In this document: positions 55,909-64,000 of the stretch, one piece after another
Layout of the letters: each line of letters begins with the position of its first letter
Position numbering within the stretch: the first letter of the stretch is position 1
Assembly: GCF_003386165.1 (NCBI RefSeq)
Contig: NZ_QRDV01000002.1
Coordinates: 310,001-374,000, forward strand
Length of the DNA stretch: 64,000 bases
Direction of reading: 5' to 3'
Source of the DNA: Winogradskyella eximia
GTDB taxonomy: Bacteria > Bacteroidota > Bacteroidia > Flavobacteriales > Flavobacteriaceae
Notes under the pieces: generated by a model
The model's database searches: none
Seen by the model: only the letters and a program-made list of their open reading frames with translations
What the model was told of the DNA's origin: nothing
Position numbers and translations under genes: made by a program

Positions 55909-56832
55909 ATGAAAAACGAAATCAAAATATTTTCGCCTGCAACAGTTGCTAATGTGGCCTGTGGATTTGATGTCCTTGGTTTTTGTTTAGATACCATTGG
56001 AGATGAAATGGTGATAAGAAAAACAGAAGCAAAAGGCATTAAAATTACAAAAATTGAAGGTTACGATTTACCATTTGAACCAGAAAAAAACGTAGCTGGT
56101 GTTTCGGCATTAGCCATGTACAACGCTTTACAACCAGACTGTGGATTCGAAATTGAAATTTACAAAAAAATAAAACCAGGAAGTGGTATTGGTAGCAGTT
56201 CTGCAAGTGCAGCAGGAAGTGTTTTTGGAATGAACGCCTTATTAGGAAATCCATTAAATAAAACTGAACTTACAAATTTCGCCATGAAAGGTGAAGCTTT
56301 AGCTAGCAAATGCGAACACGCAGATAACTTGGCGCCTGCTATTTTTGGTGGTTTTACATTAGTAAAAAGTGCGTGTCCTTTAAAAGTGTTGGAATTACCA
56401 ACACCTTCCGATTTATTTGCGACATTAATCCATCCACAAATAGAAATTAAAACATCGGAATCTAGAGCAATTCTTCCAAAAGAAATTCCATTAAGTAATG
56501 CCATTACACAATGGGCAAATGTTGGAAGCCTGGTTCATGCTTTGCACACATCGGATTACGATTTAATAAAAGAATCTTTAAACGATGTGGTTATAGAGCC
56601 TTACAGAAAACAACTCATTCCACATTTTGATGACGTAAAATCAACAGTTTTAGAAGCTGGAGCTTTAGGTTGCGCTATTTCTGGTTCTGGCCCTTCAATT
56701 TTCGCGTTGAGTAAAAGTGAAGCCACTGCCAAAGCTGTTCAGTTAGCCATGCAGAATGTATACTCAAAATCTAACATACAATTTGAAACTTACGTTTCTA
56801 AAATTAATACCCAAGGTATAAAAATATTATAA
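55909..56832 (+). CDS. thrB: Homoserine kinase
   Basis: A GHMP-superfamily kinase of 307 residues that phosphorylates homoserine. The ATP-binding motif PGSGIGSSSASAAGS is at about residues 90-104, the N-terminal FSPATVANVACGFDVLG (6-22) and the C-terminal GCAISGSGPSIFAL are the other two GHMP motifs. It starts two bases after thrA and its stop overlaps the thrC ATG by one base, so all three are translated as one unit. Confidence 0.96.
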   Translation: MKNEIKIFSPATVANVACGFDVLGFCLDTIGDEMVIRKTEAKGIKITKIEGYDLPFEPEKNVAGVSALAMYNALQPDCGFEIEIYKKIKPGSGIGSSSASAAGSVFGMNALLGNPLNKTELTNFAMKGEALASKCEHADNLAPAIFGGFTLVKSACPLKVLELPTPSDLFATLIHPQIEIKTSESRAILPKEIPLSNAITQWANVGSLVHALHTSDYDLIKESLNDVVIEPYRKQLIPHFDDVKSTVLEAGALGCAISGSGPSIFALSKSEATAKAVQLAMQNVYSKSNIQFETYVSKINTQGIKIL

Positions 56833-58121
56833 TGAATTATTACTCACTAAATAGAAAAGCACCAAATACAACCTTCGCAGATGCTGTAGTCCGAGGACTT
56901 GCGCCAGATAAAGGTTTATATTTCCCTGAATCAATTACACCTTTAGAGGCTTCCTTTTTTGAAACTATTGAGGATAAATCAAACACAGAAATTGCTTTTG
57001 AAGCGATTAAGCAGTTCATTGTACCTGAGATTCCTGAGGACGTTTTAAAAACAATTGTTGAAGAAACGTTGAATTTCGATTTTCCTGTAGTTGAAATAAA
57101 TGAAAATATTTCTACACTTGAGTTGTTTCACGGACCAACCATGGCTTTCAAAGATGTTGGTGCTCGTTTTATGGCAAGATGTTTAGGCTATTTTAATAAA
57201 ACTAATACTAATGATGTCACTGTTTTAGTAGCAACGTCTGGAGATACAGGAGGCGCTGTTGCCAATGGTTTTTTAGGTGTTAAAGGTGTTAATGTTGTGA
57301 TTCTTTACCCAAGTGGTAAAGTAAGCGACATACAAGAAAAGCAATTAACAACTTTAGGTCAAAATATTACAGCCTTAGAAGTTGATGGCGTTTTTGATGA
57401 CTGCCAAGACATGGTAAAACGTGCCTTTATGGATGAGGAGTTGACTAGTAAAATGCAATTAACATCTGCAAATTCAATAAATATTGCACGTTGGTTGCCA
57501 CAACTCTTCTACTTTTTATTTACATACAAACAATTAAAACCTAAGCATAAAGACATTGCGTTCTCTGTACCAAGTGGAAACTTTGGAAATATTTGTGCTG
57601 GTATGGTGGCTCAAAAATTAGGATTACCTGTAAAGCATTTTATAGCTTCAAATAACGCTAATGATACCGTTGTAAATTATATGGCCACACAGTCTTACGA
57701 CCCAAAACCATCGGTACAAACTATTAGTAACGCTATGGATGTTGGTAACCCAAGTAACTTTATACGCATCCAAGAATTACATAATAATGACTTTGATACA
57801 TTAAAAGCTAATTTATCATCTTACAGTTTTACAGATGAAACAACTAAAACTGCATTATTAGAATTATACAAAGAATTCAATTATGTTGCTGATCCGCATG
57901 GTGCTGTTGGTTATTTAGGTGCTAAAAAATATTTAGAAAACAATGATGCACATGTTGTGTTTTTAGAAACAGCACATCCTACAAAGTTTTTAGATGTGGT
58001 TGAAGACGTTATTGAGAAAACTTTGCCTTTACCTTCGCAAATTGAAGCTGTAATGGATAAAGAAAAAGTGTCTATTGAAGTAAGTTCTTATGAAGATTTA
58101 AAAGCGTTTTTATTGAAATAG
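56832..58121 (+). CDS. thrC: Threonine synthase
   Basis: A PLP-dependent lyase converting O-phosphohomoserine to threonine. The Schiff-base Lys lies in GPTMAFKDVGARF near residue 106, and the phosphate-binding TSGDTGGAVANGF loop (about 136-148) follows. Length is 429, in keeping with the E. coli ThrC-like (longer) class, and the C-terminal region ends with an HPTKF-type active-site segment. It completes thrABC; no terminator is obvious in the 67 bases that follow. Confidence 0.96.
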   Translation: MNYYSLNRKAPNTTFADAVVRGLAPDKGLYFPESITPLEASFFETIEDKSNTEIAFEAIKQFIVPEIPEDVLKTIVEETLNFDFPVVEINENISTLELFHGPTMAFKDVGARFMARCLGYFNKTNTNDVTVLVATSGDTGGAVANGFLGVKGVNVVILYPSGKVSDIQEKQLTTLGQNITALEVDGVFDDCQDMVKRAFMDEELTSKMQLTSANSINIARWLPQLFYFLFTYKQLKPKHKDIAFSVPSGNFGNICAGMVAQKLGLPVKHFIASNNANDTVVNYMATQSYDPKPSVQTISNAMDVGNPSNFIRIQELHNNDFDTLKANLSSYSFTDETTKTALLELYKEFNYVADPHGAVGYLGAKKYLENNDAHVVFLETAHPTKFLDVVEDVIEKTLPLPSQIEAVMDKEKVSIEVSSYEDLKAFLLK

Positions 58122-58188
58122 AATTTATATAATAGATTCTCACTTATTATCAGATATATTGAGCAAAATATTTCTTAGCTAATTAATT

Positions 58189-59013
58189 ATGACAGAACAA
58201 CAATTTGAAGATTGCAAAAAATGCCTAAACAGAAAAAGAGGTAGTAACTACAAAGAGGATATCTGTAATATAAAAGGAAAAAAATTAGATTTCGAAAGTA
58301 CTTGTAGAGATTTTCAACTTGATAATTCTGTTGTTTCAGGAGTAGATAATAAAATTAATGCTATTAAACCTAACCAAAAAAGAGCAAAACTTGCTGAAAT
58401 TTTTATTTGGGCTGTAATGGCAATTGACATCATTGCAATTTTTTCGTCTTATTTACAATACAATTTACTAATTGACTTTCAAAATAATGAATTTGTAACA
58501 GACGAAATGCTCGAATCAAATGACTTGAGAGAAATATTAGTAGCTTACTTATATCTTGTTGTTTTTATTATATCTGCTGTTACATTTATACAATGGTTTA
58601 GAAGAGCCTATTATAATTTAAATATTAGAACAAATTGTGACAATTCAGAAGGTTGGGCTGCTGGTAGTTGGTTTGTTCCTATAATTTCATTGTACCGTCC
58701 CTATCAAATAATGAAAGAGATGGAGTCCAAATCAACGCAACTTATTAATTCAAAAACCTCTGAACAAAAAAAAGTTTCCACAGTTACAATTGGTATTTGG
58801 TGGGCTTTATGGATAATTTCAAACTATGTTGGGAGCTTTCTTTTTAAAAGTGCTTTTAAAGAAGAGACAGTTCAAAATTTTATAAATGCTACTTTAGGAG
58901 ATATTGTTTTATCACTAATAGGAATACCTTTAGCTATAGTTACCGTTTCAATGATAAAATCTTATTCTAAAAAGGAAAAAGAACTTTTTAAATTAGAAAA
59001 AATCGAAGTTTAG
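58189..59013 (+). CDS. DUF4328 membrane protein with N-terminal Cys cluster
   Basis: A 274-residue membrane protein. Residues about 8-42 contain four Cys (CKKCLNRK, then ICNIKGKK and TCRDFQL) that could bind a metal ion. Then come about four TM helices (about 68-90, 113-135, 200-220, 235-255). The motif RRAYYNLNIRTNCDNSEGWAAG and SWFVPIISLYRPYQIM is the core of the DUF4328 family; its function is unknown. Why the cysteine segment is fused to it is not clear. It is probably a single-gene unit. Confidence 0.82.
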   Translation: MTEQQFEDCKKCLNRKRGSNYKEDICNIKGKKLDFESTCRDFQLDNSVVSGVDNKINAIKPNQKRAKLAEIFIWAVMAIDIIAIFSSYLQYNLLIDFQNNEFVTDEMLESNDLREILVAYLYLVVFIISAVTFIQWFRRAYYNLNIRTNCDNSEGWAAGSWFVPIISLYRPYQIMKEMESKSTQLINSKTSEQKKVSTVTIGIWWALWIISNYVGSFLFKSAFKEETVQNFINATLGDIVLSLIGIPLAIVTVSMIKSYSKKEKELFKLEKIEV

Positions 59014-59107
59014 TTTTATTTGTTCTATTGAACAGAAATTCAGTATTTTTAGTATTGTACTTTTTGATTTATATGTTCAATATTTTTATTGAAATTATAA
59101 TAAAACC

Positions 59108-59458
59108 ATGCCAAAAACCCTCTACACCATTTACGTCATAGAACTTTCTAAACGTGTGTTTACCGAAAACACAAAATTTAGAAATGCAAACCCACAGTTT
59201 AATGGTGTATTAGAATGTTTGTATGTTGGCATGACGAGTAAAACACCTAAGGAACGTTTTATCCAACATAAAACAGGACATCGGAATAAAAAAGGATATA
59301 AAATCTCTTCAAATATTGTAGAGAAATATGGTACTTATTTACGTCCTAGTCTTTTCAATCACATTGACCCATTTTTCACAAGAGCAGAAGCATTAAAAGC
59401 CGAAGAGCAAATTGCTTTAGAACTAAGAAGAGAAGGTTATGCTGTTTGGTTTAATTGA
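59108..59458 (+). CDS. GIY-YIG-like nuclease domain protein, 116 aa
   Basis: The first strand reads TIYVIEL; the signature YVGMT follows at about residue 38 after an insert of some 25 residues. It is then followed by RFIQHKTGHR with the conserved Arg, and a C-terminal EEQIALELRREGY with a possible metal-binding Glu. This matches the GIY-YIG fold, known from UvrC and homing endonucleases, although the first Gly of GIY is replaced. DNA cleavage is possible but not shown. It stands alone on the plus strand, convergent with the ABC-F gene. Confidence 0.75.
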   Translation: MPKTLYTIYVIELSKRVFTENTKFRNANPQFNGVLECLYVGMTSKTPKERFIQHKTGHRNKKGYKISSNIVEKYGTYLRPSLFNHIDPFFTRAEALKAEEQIALELRREGYAVWFN

Positions 59459-59582
59459 AACATTAAAACACAATGAGTCTTCTTCTTCGTTTATATTCTA
59501 AAATTACTTTCATCCAAAATATTAGTAGAGTGAAGCCCTCTCCTACGCAACAACTTAAAATTACTAAATAATAAAAGCGCTT

Positions 59583-61208
59583 TTATGTGGCAACTTCGTA
59601 CATTTTATCGCGTTGCTCTTTTATTTTCTTATCGCTCATATATTCATCAAACGTCATGTAACGATCTATAACACCATTTGGTGTTAATTCAATAATTCGG
59701 TTACCAACAGTTTGAGCAAACTCATGATCGTGAGTGGTTAGCATAACAGTCCCCTTAAAGTTCTTTAAAGAATTATTAAATGCTGTAATACTTTCTAAAT
59801 CTAAGTGGTTGGTTGGTTCATCTAACATTAATACATTAGCTCTTATCATCATCATTCGGCTTAACATACAACGCACTTTTTCACCACCAGATAAGACATC
59901 TGATGTTTTTAAAGCCTCTTCACCACTAAAAATCATCTTTCCAAGGAATCCTCTAATATGTACTTCTTCGCGTTCTTCTTCTGTTGTTGCCCATTGACGC
60001 AACCAATCTACCAAGGTTAATTTATTATTAAAGAATTCACTGTTGTCTAATGGTAAATAGGACTGTGTTGTTGTAACTCCCCAATCAAATTTACCTGCAT
60101 CTGCCTCTTCTTTACCATTCAAAATTTGATAAAATGCACTCGTAGCTCTAGAATCTTTAGAGTAAACAACTACCTTATCACCTTTATTTAAATTGATATC
60201 AATATCTTTAAATAAAACTTCATTTTCTACACTAGCAGATAATCCTTCAACATTTAAAATCTGGTCTCCAGCTTCGCGATCACGCTCAAAAATAATAGCA
60301 GGATAACGACGACTTGAACGTTTGATGTCTGAAATATTTAGCTTTTCAATCATCTTCTTTCTACTTGTTGCCTGTTTAGACTTAGCAACGTTAGCAGAGA
60401 AACGACGAATAAAATCTTCTAATTCTTTCTTCTTTTCTTCAGCCTTTTTATTTTGCTGTGCATGTTGTCTTGCTGCTAATTGAGACGACTCATACCAAAA
60501 GGTATAGTTACCAGAGAAATGGTTAATCTTACCAAAATCGATATCAGAAATATGTGTACAAACTGAATCTAAAAAGTGTCTATCGTGAGATACAACAATC
60601 ACACAGTTATCATAATTTGCTAAGAAATTTTCTAACCAAGAAATAGTTTCATAATCCAAGTCGTTAGTTGGCTCATCCATGATTAACAAATCTGGATTTC
60701 CAAATAATGCTTGCGCTAATAAAACACGGACTTTTTGTTTACCATCTAAGTCTTTCATTAAGCTGTAATGATAATCTTCCTTTATTCCTAAGTTAGATAA
60801 CATGGCAGCAGCATCACTATCAGCATTCCAACCATTCATTTCTTCAAACTGCACTTGAAGCTCACCTATCTTTTCGGCATTTGCATCAGTATAATCTGCA
60901 TATAATGCATCAATTTCTGTCTTTAACTTATATAAAGGTTTATTTCCTTTTAATATGGTTTCTAAAACAGTGTCTTCATCATGTAAATTGTGATTTTGCT
61001 CTAACACAGACATTCTTTTGCCAGGCTCTAAATGAACACTTCCAGAAGTTGGATCCATTTTACCTGCAATGATTTTTAAAAATGTCGATTTTCCGGCACC
61101 ATTGGCACCAATAATTCCGTAGCAATTACCATTATTAAACGTTGTGCTTACTTCATCAAAAAGTATGCGTTTTCCGAATTGAACCGAAAGATTAGAAACT
61201 GATAACAT
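59583..61208 (-). CDS. ABC-F family ATPase, YbiT-like
   Basis: A 541-residue soluble twin-ABC protein of the ABC-F group, which act on ribosomes. Walker A motifs are GANGAGKS at 34-41 and a degenerate second one (VYSKDSRATS) in the second module, which lacks the GKS core. Signature motifs DLDGKQKVR and VLSGGEKVRCMLSR and DEPTN motifs are present in both halves. N-terminal resemblance to YbiT is clear. The apparent loss of the second Walker A Lys is unusual and worth noting. The gene is monocistronic. Confidence 0.88.
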   Translation of the reverse strand: MLSVSNLSVQFGKRILFDEVSTTFNNGNCYGIIGANGAGKSTFLKIIAGKMDPTSGSVHLEPGKRMSVLEQNHNLHDEDTVLETILKGNKPLYKLKTEIDALYADYTDANAEKIGELQVQFEEMNGWNADSDAAAMLSNLGIKEDYHYSLMKDLDGKQKVRVLLAQALFGNPDLLIMDEPTNDLDYETISWLENFLANYDNCVIVVSHDRHFLDSVCTHISDIDFGKINHFSGNYTFWYESSQLAARQHAQQNKKAEEKKKELEDFIRRFSANVAKSKQATSRKKMIEKLNISDIKRSSRRYPAIIFERDREAGDQILNVEGLSASVENEVLFKDIDINLNKGDKVVVYSKDSRATSAFYQILNGKEEADAGKFDWGVTTTQSYLPLDNSEFFNNKLTLVDWLRQWATTEEEREEVHIRGFLGKMIFSGEEALKTSDVLSGGEKVRCMLSRMMMIRANVLMLDEPTNHLDLESITAFNNSLKNFKGTVMLTTHDHEFAQTVGNRIIELTPNGVIDRYMTFDEYMSDKKIKEQRDKMYEVAT

Positions 61209-61529
61209 ATCTTAAAACTTTATTATTTAGCCCTAAACCATAATTAAGGCATTTTTTTGAGAGTGCAAAAGTAGAAAATTAAACGTAAAATCTGCTATAC
61301 AACTGCGTTTTGAATCTTAAAATTTAAATAAAATTAATTTTAATCTGTTTTTAAGGATTATACTAATGAAATCAACAAATTCATATTGACTAAGTACCTT
61401 CAAATAGTCCTAATAACCTAAAATTAGACCTCTTAGACGAAATTTATAAGTTCTTAAATAAGATTTAACGAGGTATTAACAAGAGTTGCGCTTATCAACC
61501 TATACTTTTGTTCAAATAATTTTTATAAT
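61209..61529. promoter_or_regulatory. Intergenic gap between ABC-F gene and TlpA-like lipoprotein
   Basis: A 321-base AT-rich gap between divergent genes. On the plus strand a TACTTTTG element (61503-61510) lies 20 bases before the lipoprotein ATG and probably is its -7 box; the nearest TTG is 14 bases upstream, so the -33 box is weak. No RNA gene or repeat was seen. Confidence 0.4.
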
Positions 61530-62996
61530 ATGTCTATTTTAACACCACGTATAGTACTTGCTATTACTTTGCTAACTACTGTTTTTGGATGTCATTTTAA
61601 AGGTGGTAATAACAGCGAACATGCATACCTAGGTGGTGAAATTATTAACCCTAAAAATAACCGTGTTATAATTTACAACACTAATGGTAAAGTGTTAGAT
61701 TCTATAACTTTAGATGCTGATAATCGATTTATTCACAAAATAGATAATTTTAAACCTGGTTTATATTCAATAACACATGGTGGTGAATACCAAATGCTAT
61801 TATTAGAAGCTAATGATAGTATTATGTTTAGATTAAATACTTACGATTTTGATGAGTCTTTGGTATTTACAGGTGATGGAGCAAAAAAGAACAATTACCT
61901 TATTAAAACTTATTTATCTAACGAAAAAGAAGCTAAACAGTTAGTTAAGTATTCTAAAATGGAACCTGAAGCTTTTAATTCTTTTATTGAAAAAAGACGA
62001 AATACTCAATTAAATAAGCTTCATGAATTCTTACTTCAAAATGAAGAATCTGAATTCTTTAAATCTATAATTGAAGCCAATATTAATTACAATGCGTATG
62101 CAGATAAAGAGATTTATCCGTTTGCTTATTTTGGAAATAATAAACTCATTCATATTAAAGATTTACCCGAAGACTTTTTTGAACACAGAAAAAATATAGA
62201 TTATAACGCTAACTACTTAAGTCGTTTCTTTGCTTACAACAGATTTCTATCTTCTCATATTGAAAATTTAGCGACACATTCTTATTACAAACAAAATGAT
62301 TTTCATAGTAAGTTTAATAGACATGCTATAGAGTATAATATGTCTAAACTAGATTTAATTGATAGTATTATTACAGATACAACTATTAAGAATAATCTAC
62401 TAAAGCATAAAGCAATAGATTTTATTAGCCATAATCACACTGAGTTAGAAGCTAAAAAGTATTTGGATTATTATTTAACCAAAAGCACTAACGATGAGGA
62501 TAAGGCTTACATGAAGGATTTGGTATCTAATTTAAAGCTATTAAGACAAGGCAACCCTTTACCTAATCTTTCGATTGTTAATTATAACGATACTGAACAT
62601 TCAATTACCTCTATTATCACAAAGCCTACCATAATTTATTTTTGGTCTTCTAACTCTAAATCACAGTATAGAAACAGCCATTATATGGTAGATAAATTGA
62701 AATCTAAATTCCCACAAATGGATTTTATTTCAATTAATGTAAACGATAATCATGATGAATTTTGGAAAAATATTGTTAATAATTACAATTTCCCAACTAT
62801 CAATGAGTTTAGATTTAAAAACTCTAAACAAGCTCGTAAAACATTAGCTGTAAACTATTTAAACAAAGCTATTATTGTAGATGAGCATGGTATTATTTTA
62901 CATCCAAACGCTAACATTTTTAATTCTGAGTTTAACGAAACACTTGAAGAGTTACTACAAAAAAAGCATCTTATTGTTAAACAAGATGCTCTTTAA
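61530..62996 (+). CDS. TlpA-like lipoprotein without redox CXXC
   Basis: A 488-residue envelope lipoprotein with Cys21 as the lipid site (TTVFGCHFKG). Its DUF4369-like domain (about 30-120) aligns visibly with the TlpA lipoprotein at 50303 (GGEIINPKNN, GLYSITHGGEYQ, VFTGDG and NNYLIKTYL patterns). The C-terminal thioredoxin fold is retained from about 345 (PTIIYFWSSNSKSQYR), but the WCxxC cysteines are replaced by WSSNSKSQ, so it cannot do standard disulfide exchange. It may be a binding protein. A minus-strand terminator lies within its last codons. Confidence 0.82.
   Translation: MSILTPRIVLAITLLTTVFGCHFKGGNNSEHAYLGGEIINPKNNRVIIYNTNGKVLDSITLDADNRFIHKIDNFKPGLYSITHGGEYQMLLLEANDSIMFRLNTYDFDESLVFTGDGAKKNNYLIKTYLSNEKEAKQLVKYSKMEPEAFNSFIEKRRNTQLNKLHEFLLQNEESEFFKSIIEANINYNAYADKEIYPFAYFGNNKLIHIKDLPEDFFEHRKNIDYNANYLSRFFAYNRFLSSHIENLATHSYYKQNDFHSKFNRHAIEYNMSKLDLIDSIITDTTIKNNLLKHKAIDFISHNHTELEAKKYLDYYLTKSTNDEDKAYMKDLVSNLKLLRQGNPLPNLSIVNYNDTEHSITSIITKPTIIYFWSSNSKSQYRNSHYMVDKLKSKFPQMDFISINVNDNHDEFWKNIVNNYNFPTINEFRFKNSKQARKTLAVNYLNKAIIVDEHGIILHPNANIFNSEFNETLEELLQKKHLIVKQDAL
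62957..62992 (-). terminator. Terminator of the fsa gene, inside a convergent CDS
   Basis: Arms AGCATCTT (62965-62972) and AAGATGCT (62983-62990) with a 10-nt loop are followed on the minus strand by eight T residues (the A-run at 62958-62965). It lies 25 bases after the fsa stop but entirely within the coding end of the plus-strand lipoprotein gene. Confidence 0.75.
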
Positions 62997-63014
62997 AAAT
63001 TTTGTGAAAGTTAA

Positions 63015-63668
63015 TTAATTTCCTTTCTTATAATCTGCTAAGAATTTTTCTAATCCTATATCTGTTAAAGGGTGTTTTAATAAGCCTGTGATAGAACTTA
63101 AAGGACCTGTCATAACATCCGATCCTAATTTAGCACAATCAATTACGTGCATTGTATGACGTACAGAAGCTGCTAATATCTGAGTTTCAAATCCATAATT
63201 ATCATAGATATGACGAATCTCTGCAATAAGGTTTAATCCATCTGTAGAAATATCATCTAAACGACCAATAAAAGGAGATACATAAGTTGCACCAGCTTTT
63301 GCAGCCAATAATGCTTGACCTGGAGAAAATACTAAAGTAACATTGGTTTTAATTCCTCTATCCGAAAAATATTTACATGCCTTAATACCATCTTTAATCA
63401 TTGGTAATTTAATCACAATTTGCTCGTGCAGTTCAGCTAATGCCTCACCTTCTCTCACCATGCCATCAAAATCCGTAGAGATAACTTCTGCAGAAACGTC
63501 TCCATCTACAATATTGCAAATGTCAACATAATGCTTTAAAATATTATTTGTACCAGTAATGCCTTCTTTAGCCATTAACGATGGGTTTGTAGTAACACCA
63601 TCTAAAATACCCATATCTTGAGCTTCTTTAATTTGCTCTAGGTTTGCTGTATCGATAAAAAATTTCAT
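63015..63668 (-). CDS. fsa: Transaldolase-family protein (fructose-6-phosphate aldolase type)
   Basis: A 217-residue class I aldolase of the TalC/FSA subgroup. The Schiff-base Lys is Lys87 in [10 protein letters not shown], with [10 protein letters not shown] and [13 protein letters not shown] at the N-terminus and [15 protein letters not shown] downstream. The length and motifs fit both fructose-6-phosphate aldolase and short transaldolases; annotation as a probable transaldolase in the pentose phosphate pathway is equally defensible. It is monocistronic, and its terminator lies in the convergent gene. Confidence 0.9.
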   Translation of the reverse strand: MKFFIDTANLEQIKEAQDMGILDGVTTNPSLMAKEGITGTNNILKHYVDICNIVDGDVSAEVISTDFDGMVREGEALAELHEQIVIKLPMIKDGIKACKYFSDRGIKTNVTLVFSPGQALLAAKAGATYVSPFIGRLDDISTDGLNLIAEIRHIYDNYGFETQILAASVRHTMHVIDCAKLGSDVMTGPLSSITGLLKHPLTDIGLEKFLADYKKGN

Positions 63669-63782
63669 GTAAAATATTTTTGAATTGTTGTGTTTTTAAT
63701 TGCTGCGAATTTACAACTTTAAGCCTCATTTATAGAAATGATTTTTCAGAATATATTAACAATAGTTCGTACAAACCACGTT

Positions 63783-64000
63783 CTACAACTTATAATGATT
63801 CATAAGCAACTTTTCATAAACCGTATCTGGAAGTATTCGTTTTAATACAATAGAAAATTTCTGCATAAATGCACCAACTTTATAATGTACTTTGGGATTC
63901 TTTGTTTCTATGATTTTATAAATAGCTTCTGCCATTTGTTTTGGGTCACTTCCACTATCTACATGTTCATCCATCATACTCAACGTATTTCCGTACGTTG
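63783..64000 (-). CDS. Short-chain dehydrogenase/reductase, C-terminal part
   Basis: The frame runs off the end of the window, so only the C-terminal 72 residues are visible. The pattern (DPKQMAEAIYKIIETKNPKVHYKVGAFMQKFSIVLKRILPDTVYEKLLMNHY) matches the C-terminal region of classical SDR proteins (approximately the last quarter). The Rossmann and YxxxK catalytic segments lie outside the window. The TTG at 63983 is not the real start, because the frame is open to the window edge. The substrate cannot be inferred. Confidence 0.65.
   Translation of the reverse strand, partial: TYGNTLSMMDEHVDSGSDPKQMAEAIYKIIETKNPKVHYKVGAFMQKFSIVLKRILPDTVYEKLLMNHYKL

Noticed and set aside
59568..59584. Palindrome AAAAGCGCTTTT after the ABC-F gene considered as terminator
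   Set aside because: It has no loop, so it cannot form a stable hairpin in RNA.

Overview
The window looks like chromosomal DNA of a marine-type member of the Flavobacteriaceae (Bacteroidota). The evidence is low GC, short intergenic gaps, few Shine-Dalgarno sequences, lipoprotein signals of flavobacterial type, and promoters that fit the Bacteroidota housekeeping pattern TTG-N19/20-TAnnTTTG instead of -35/-10 boxes. Typical family content includes TamB, ClpC with a UVR domain, a DUF4159 protein, DUF4369/TlpA lipoproteins, a PgpH-type HD phosphodiesterase and a CAL67264-like small membrane protein. I see no insertion sequence, integrase, phage gene or CRISPR array. Almost everything is core chromosome.

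Region 1 (36-11606, all minus strand). A likely nine-gene operon runs from a long coiled-coil protein (10260-11606) through a two-TM protein, an unknown soluble protein, an AAA ATPase, a six-TM protein, a NudK-like Nudix hydrolase, an unknown 411-residue protein, a three-TM protein and a membrane-anchored protein with a large outer domain. It ends at a clear terminator at 810-842. Several genes overlap or nearly touch. I know no characterised pathway with this composition, so it is the best candidate for an undescribed system. An unrelated unknown gene (36-776) lies beyond the terminator.

Region 2 (11700-25000). A UlaG-like lipoprotein and two tiny membrane proteins come first, then ettA and a small membrane protein. 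A stress-type operon follows (DoxX, FMN reductase, GNAT, MarR, pirin), whose promoter carries an inverted repeat on its -33 box. Next are an acyl-CoA carboxylase beta subunit, a tandem pair of secreted paralogues, and sugar catabolism: mgsA, a BadF-type sugar kinase and the pfkA-gap operon.

Region 3 (25000-36514). tamB is divergent from tsaD. A plus-strand cluster follows: parvulin PPIase, rsmE, a DUF4159 protein, a tiny cysteine-rich exported peptide, a SpoU methyltransferase, an AI-2E-family permease and a THUMP-like methyltransferase.

Region 4 (36515-53000). A three-tRNA operon (Ser-GCT, Pro-TGG, Arg-TCT) has a near-perfect promoter and its own terminator. After it come the PgpH-type protein, a thiolase, an NlpC/P60 peptidase, gyrA with a TPR gene, clpC, hutH, a TlpA lipoprotein and the NAD(P)HX repair enzyme.

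Region 5 (53000-64000). The thrABC operon is preceded by a long leader with a possible Ile/Thr/Met-rich leader peptide. It is followed by a DUF4328 protein, a GIY-YIG-like protein, a YbiT-type ABC-F ATPase, a TlpA-like lipoprotein that has lost its CXXC, a transaldolase-family aldolase, and the C-terminal end of a probable short-chain dehydrogenase cut by the window edge.
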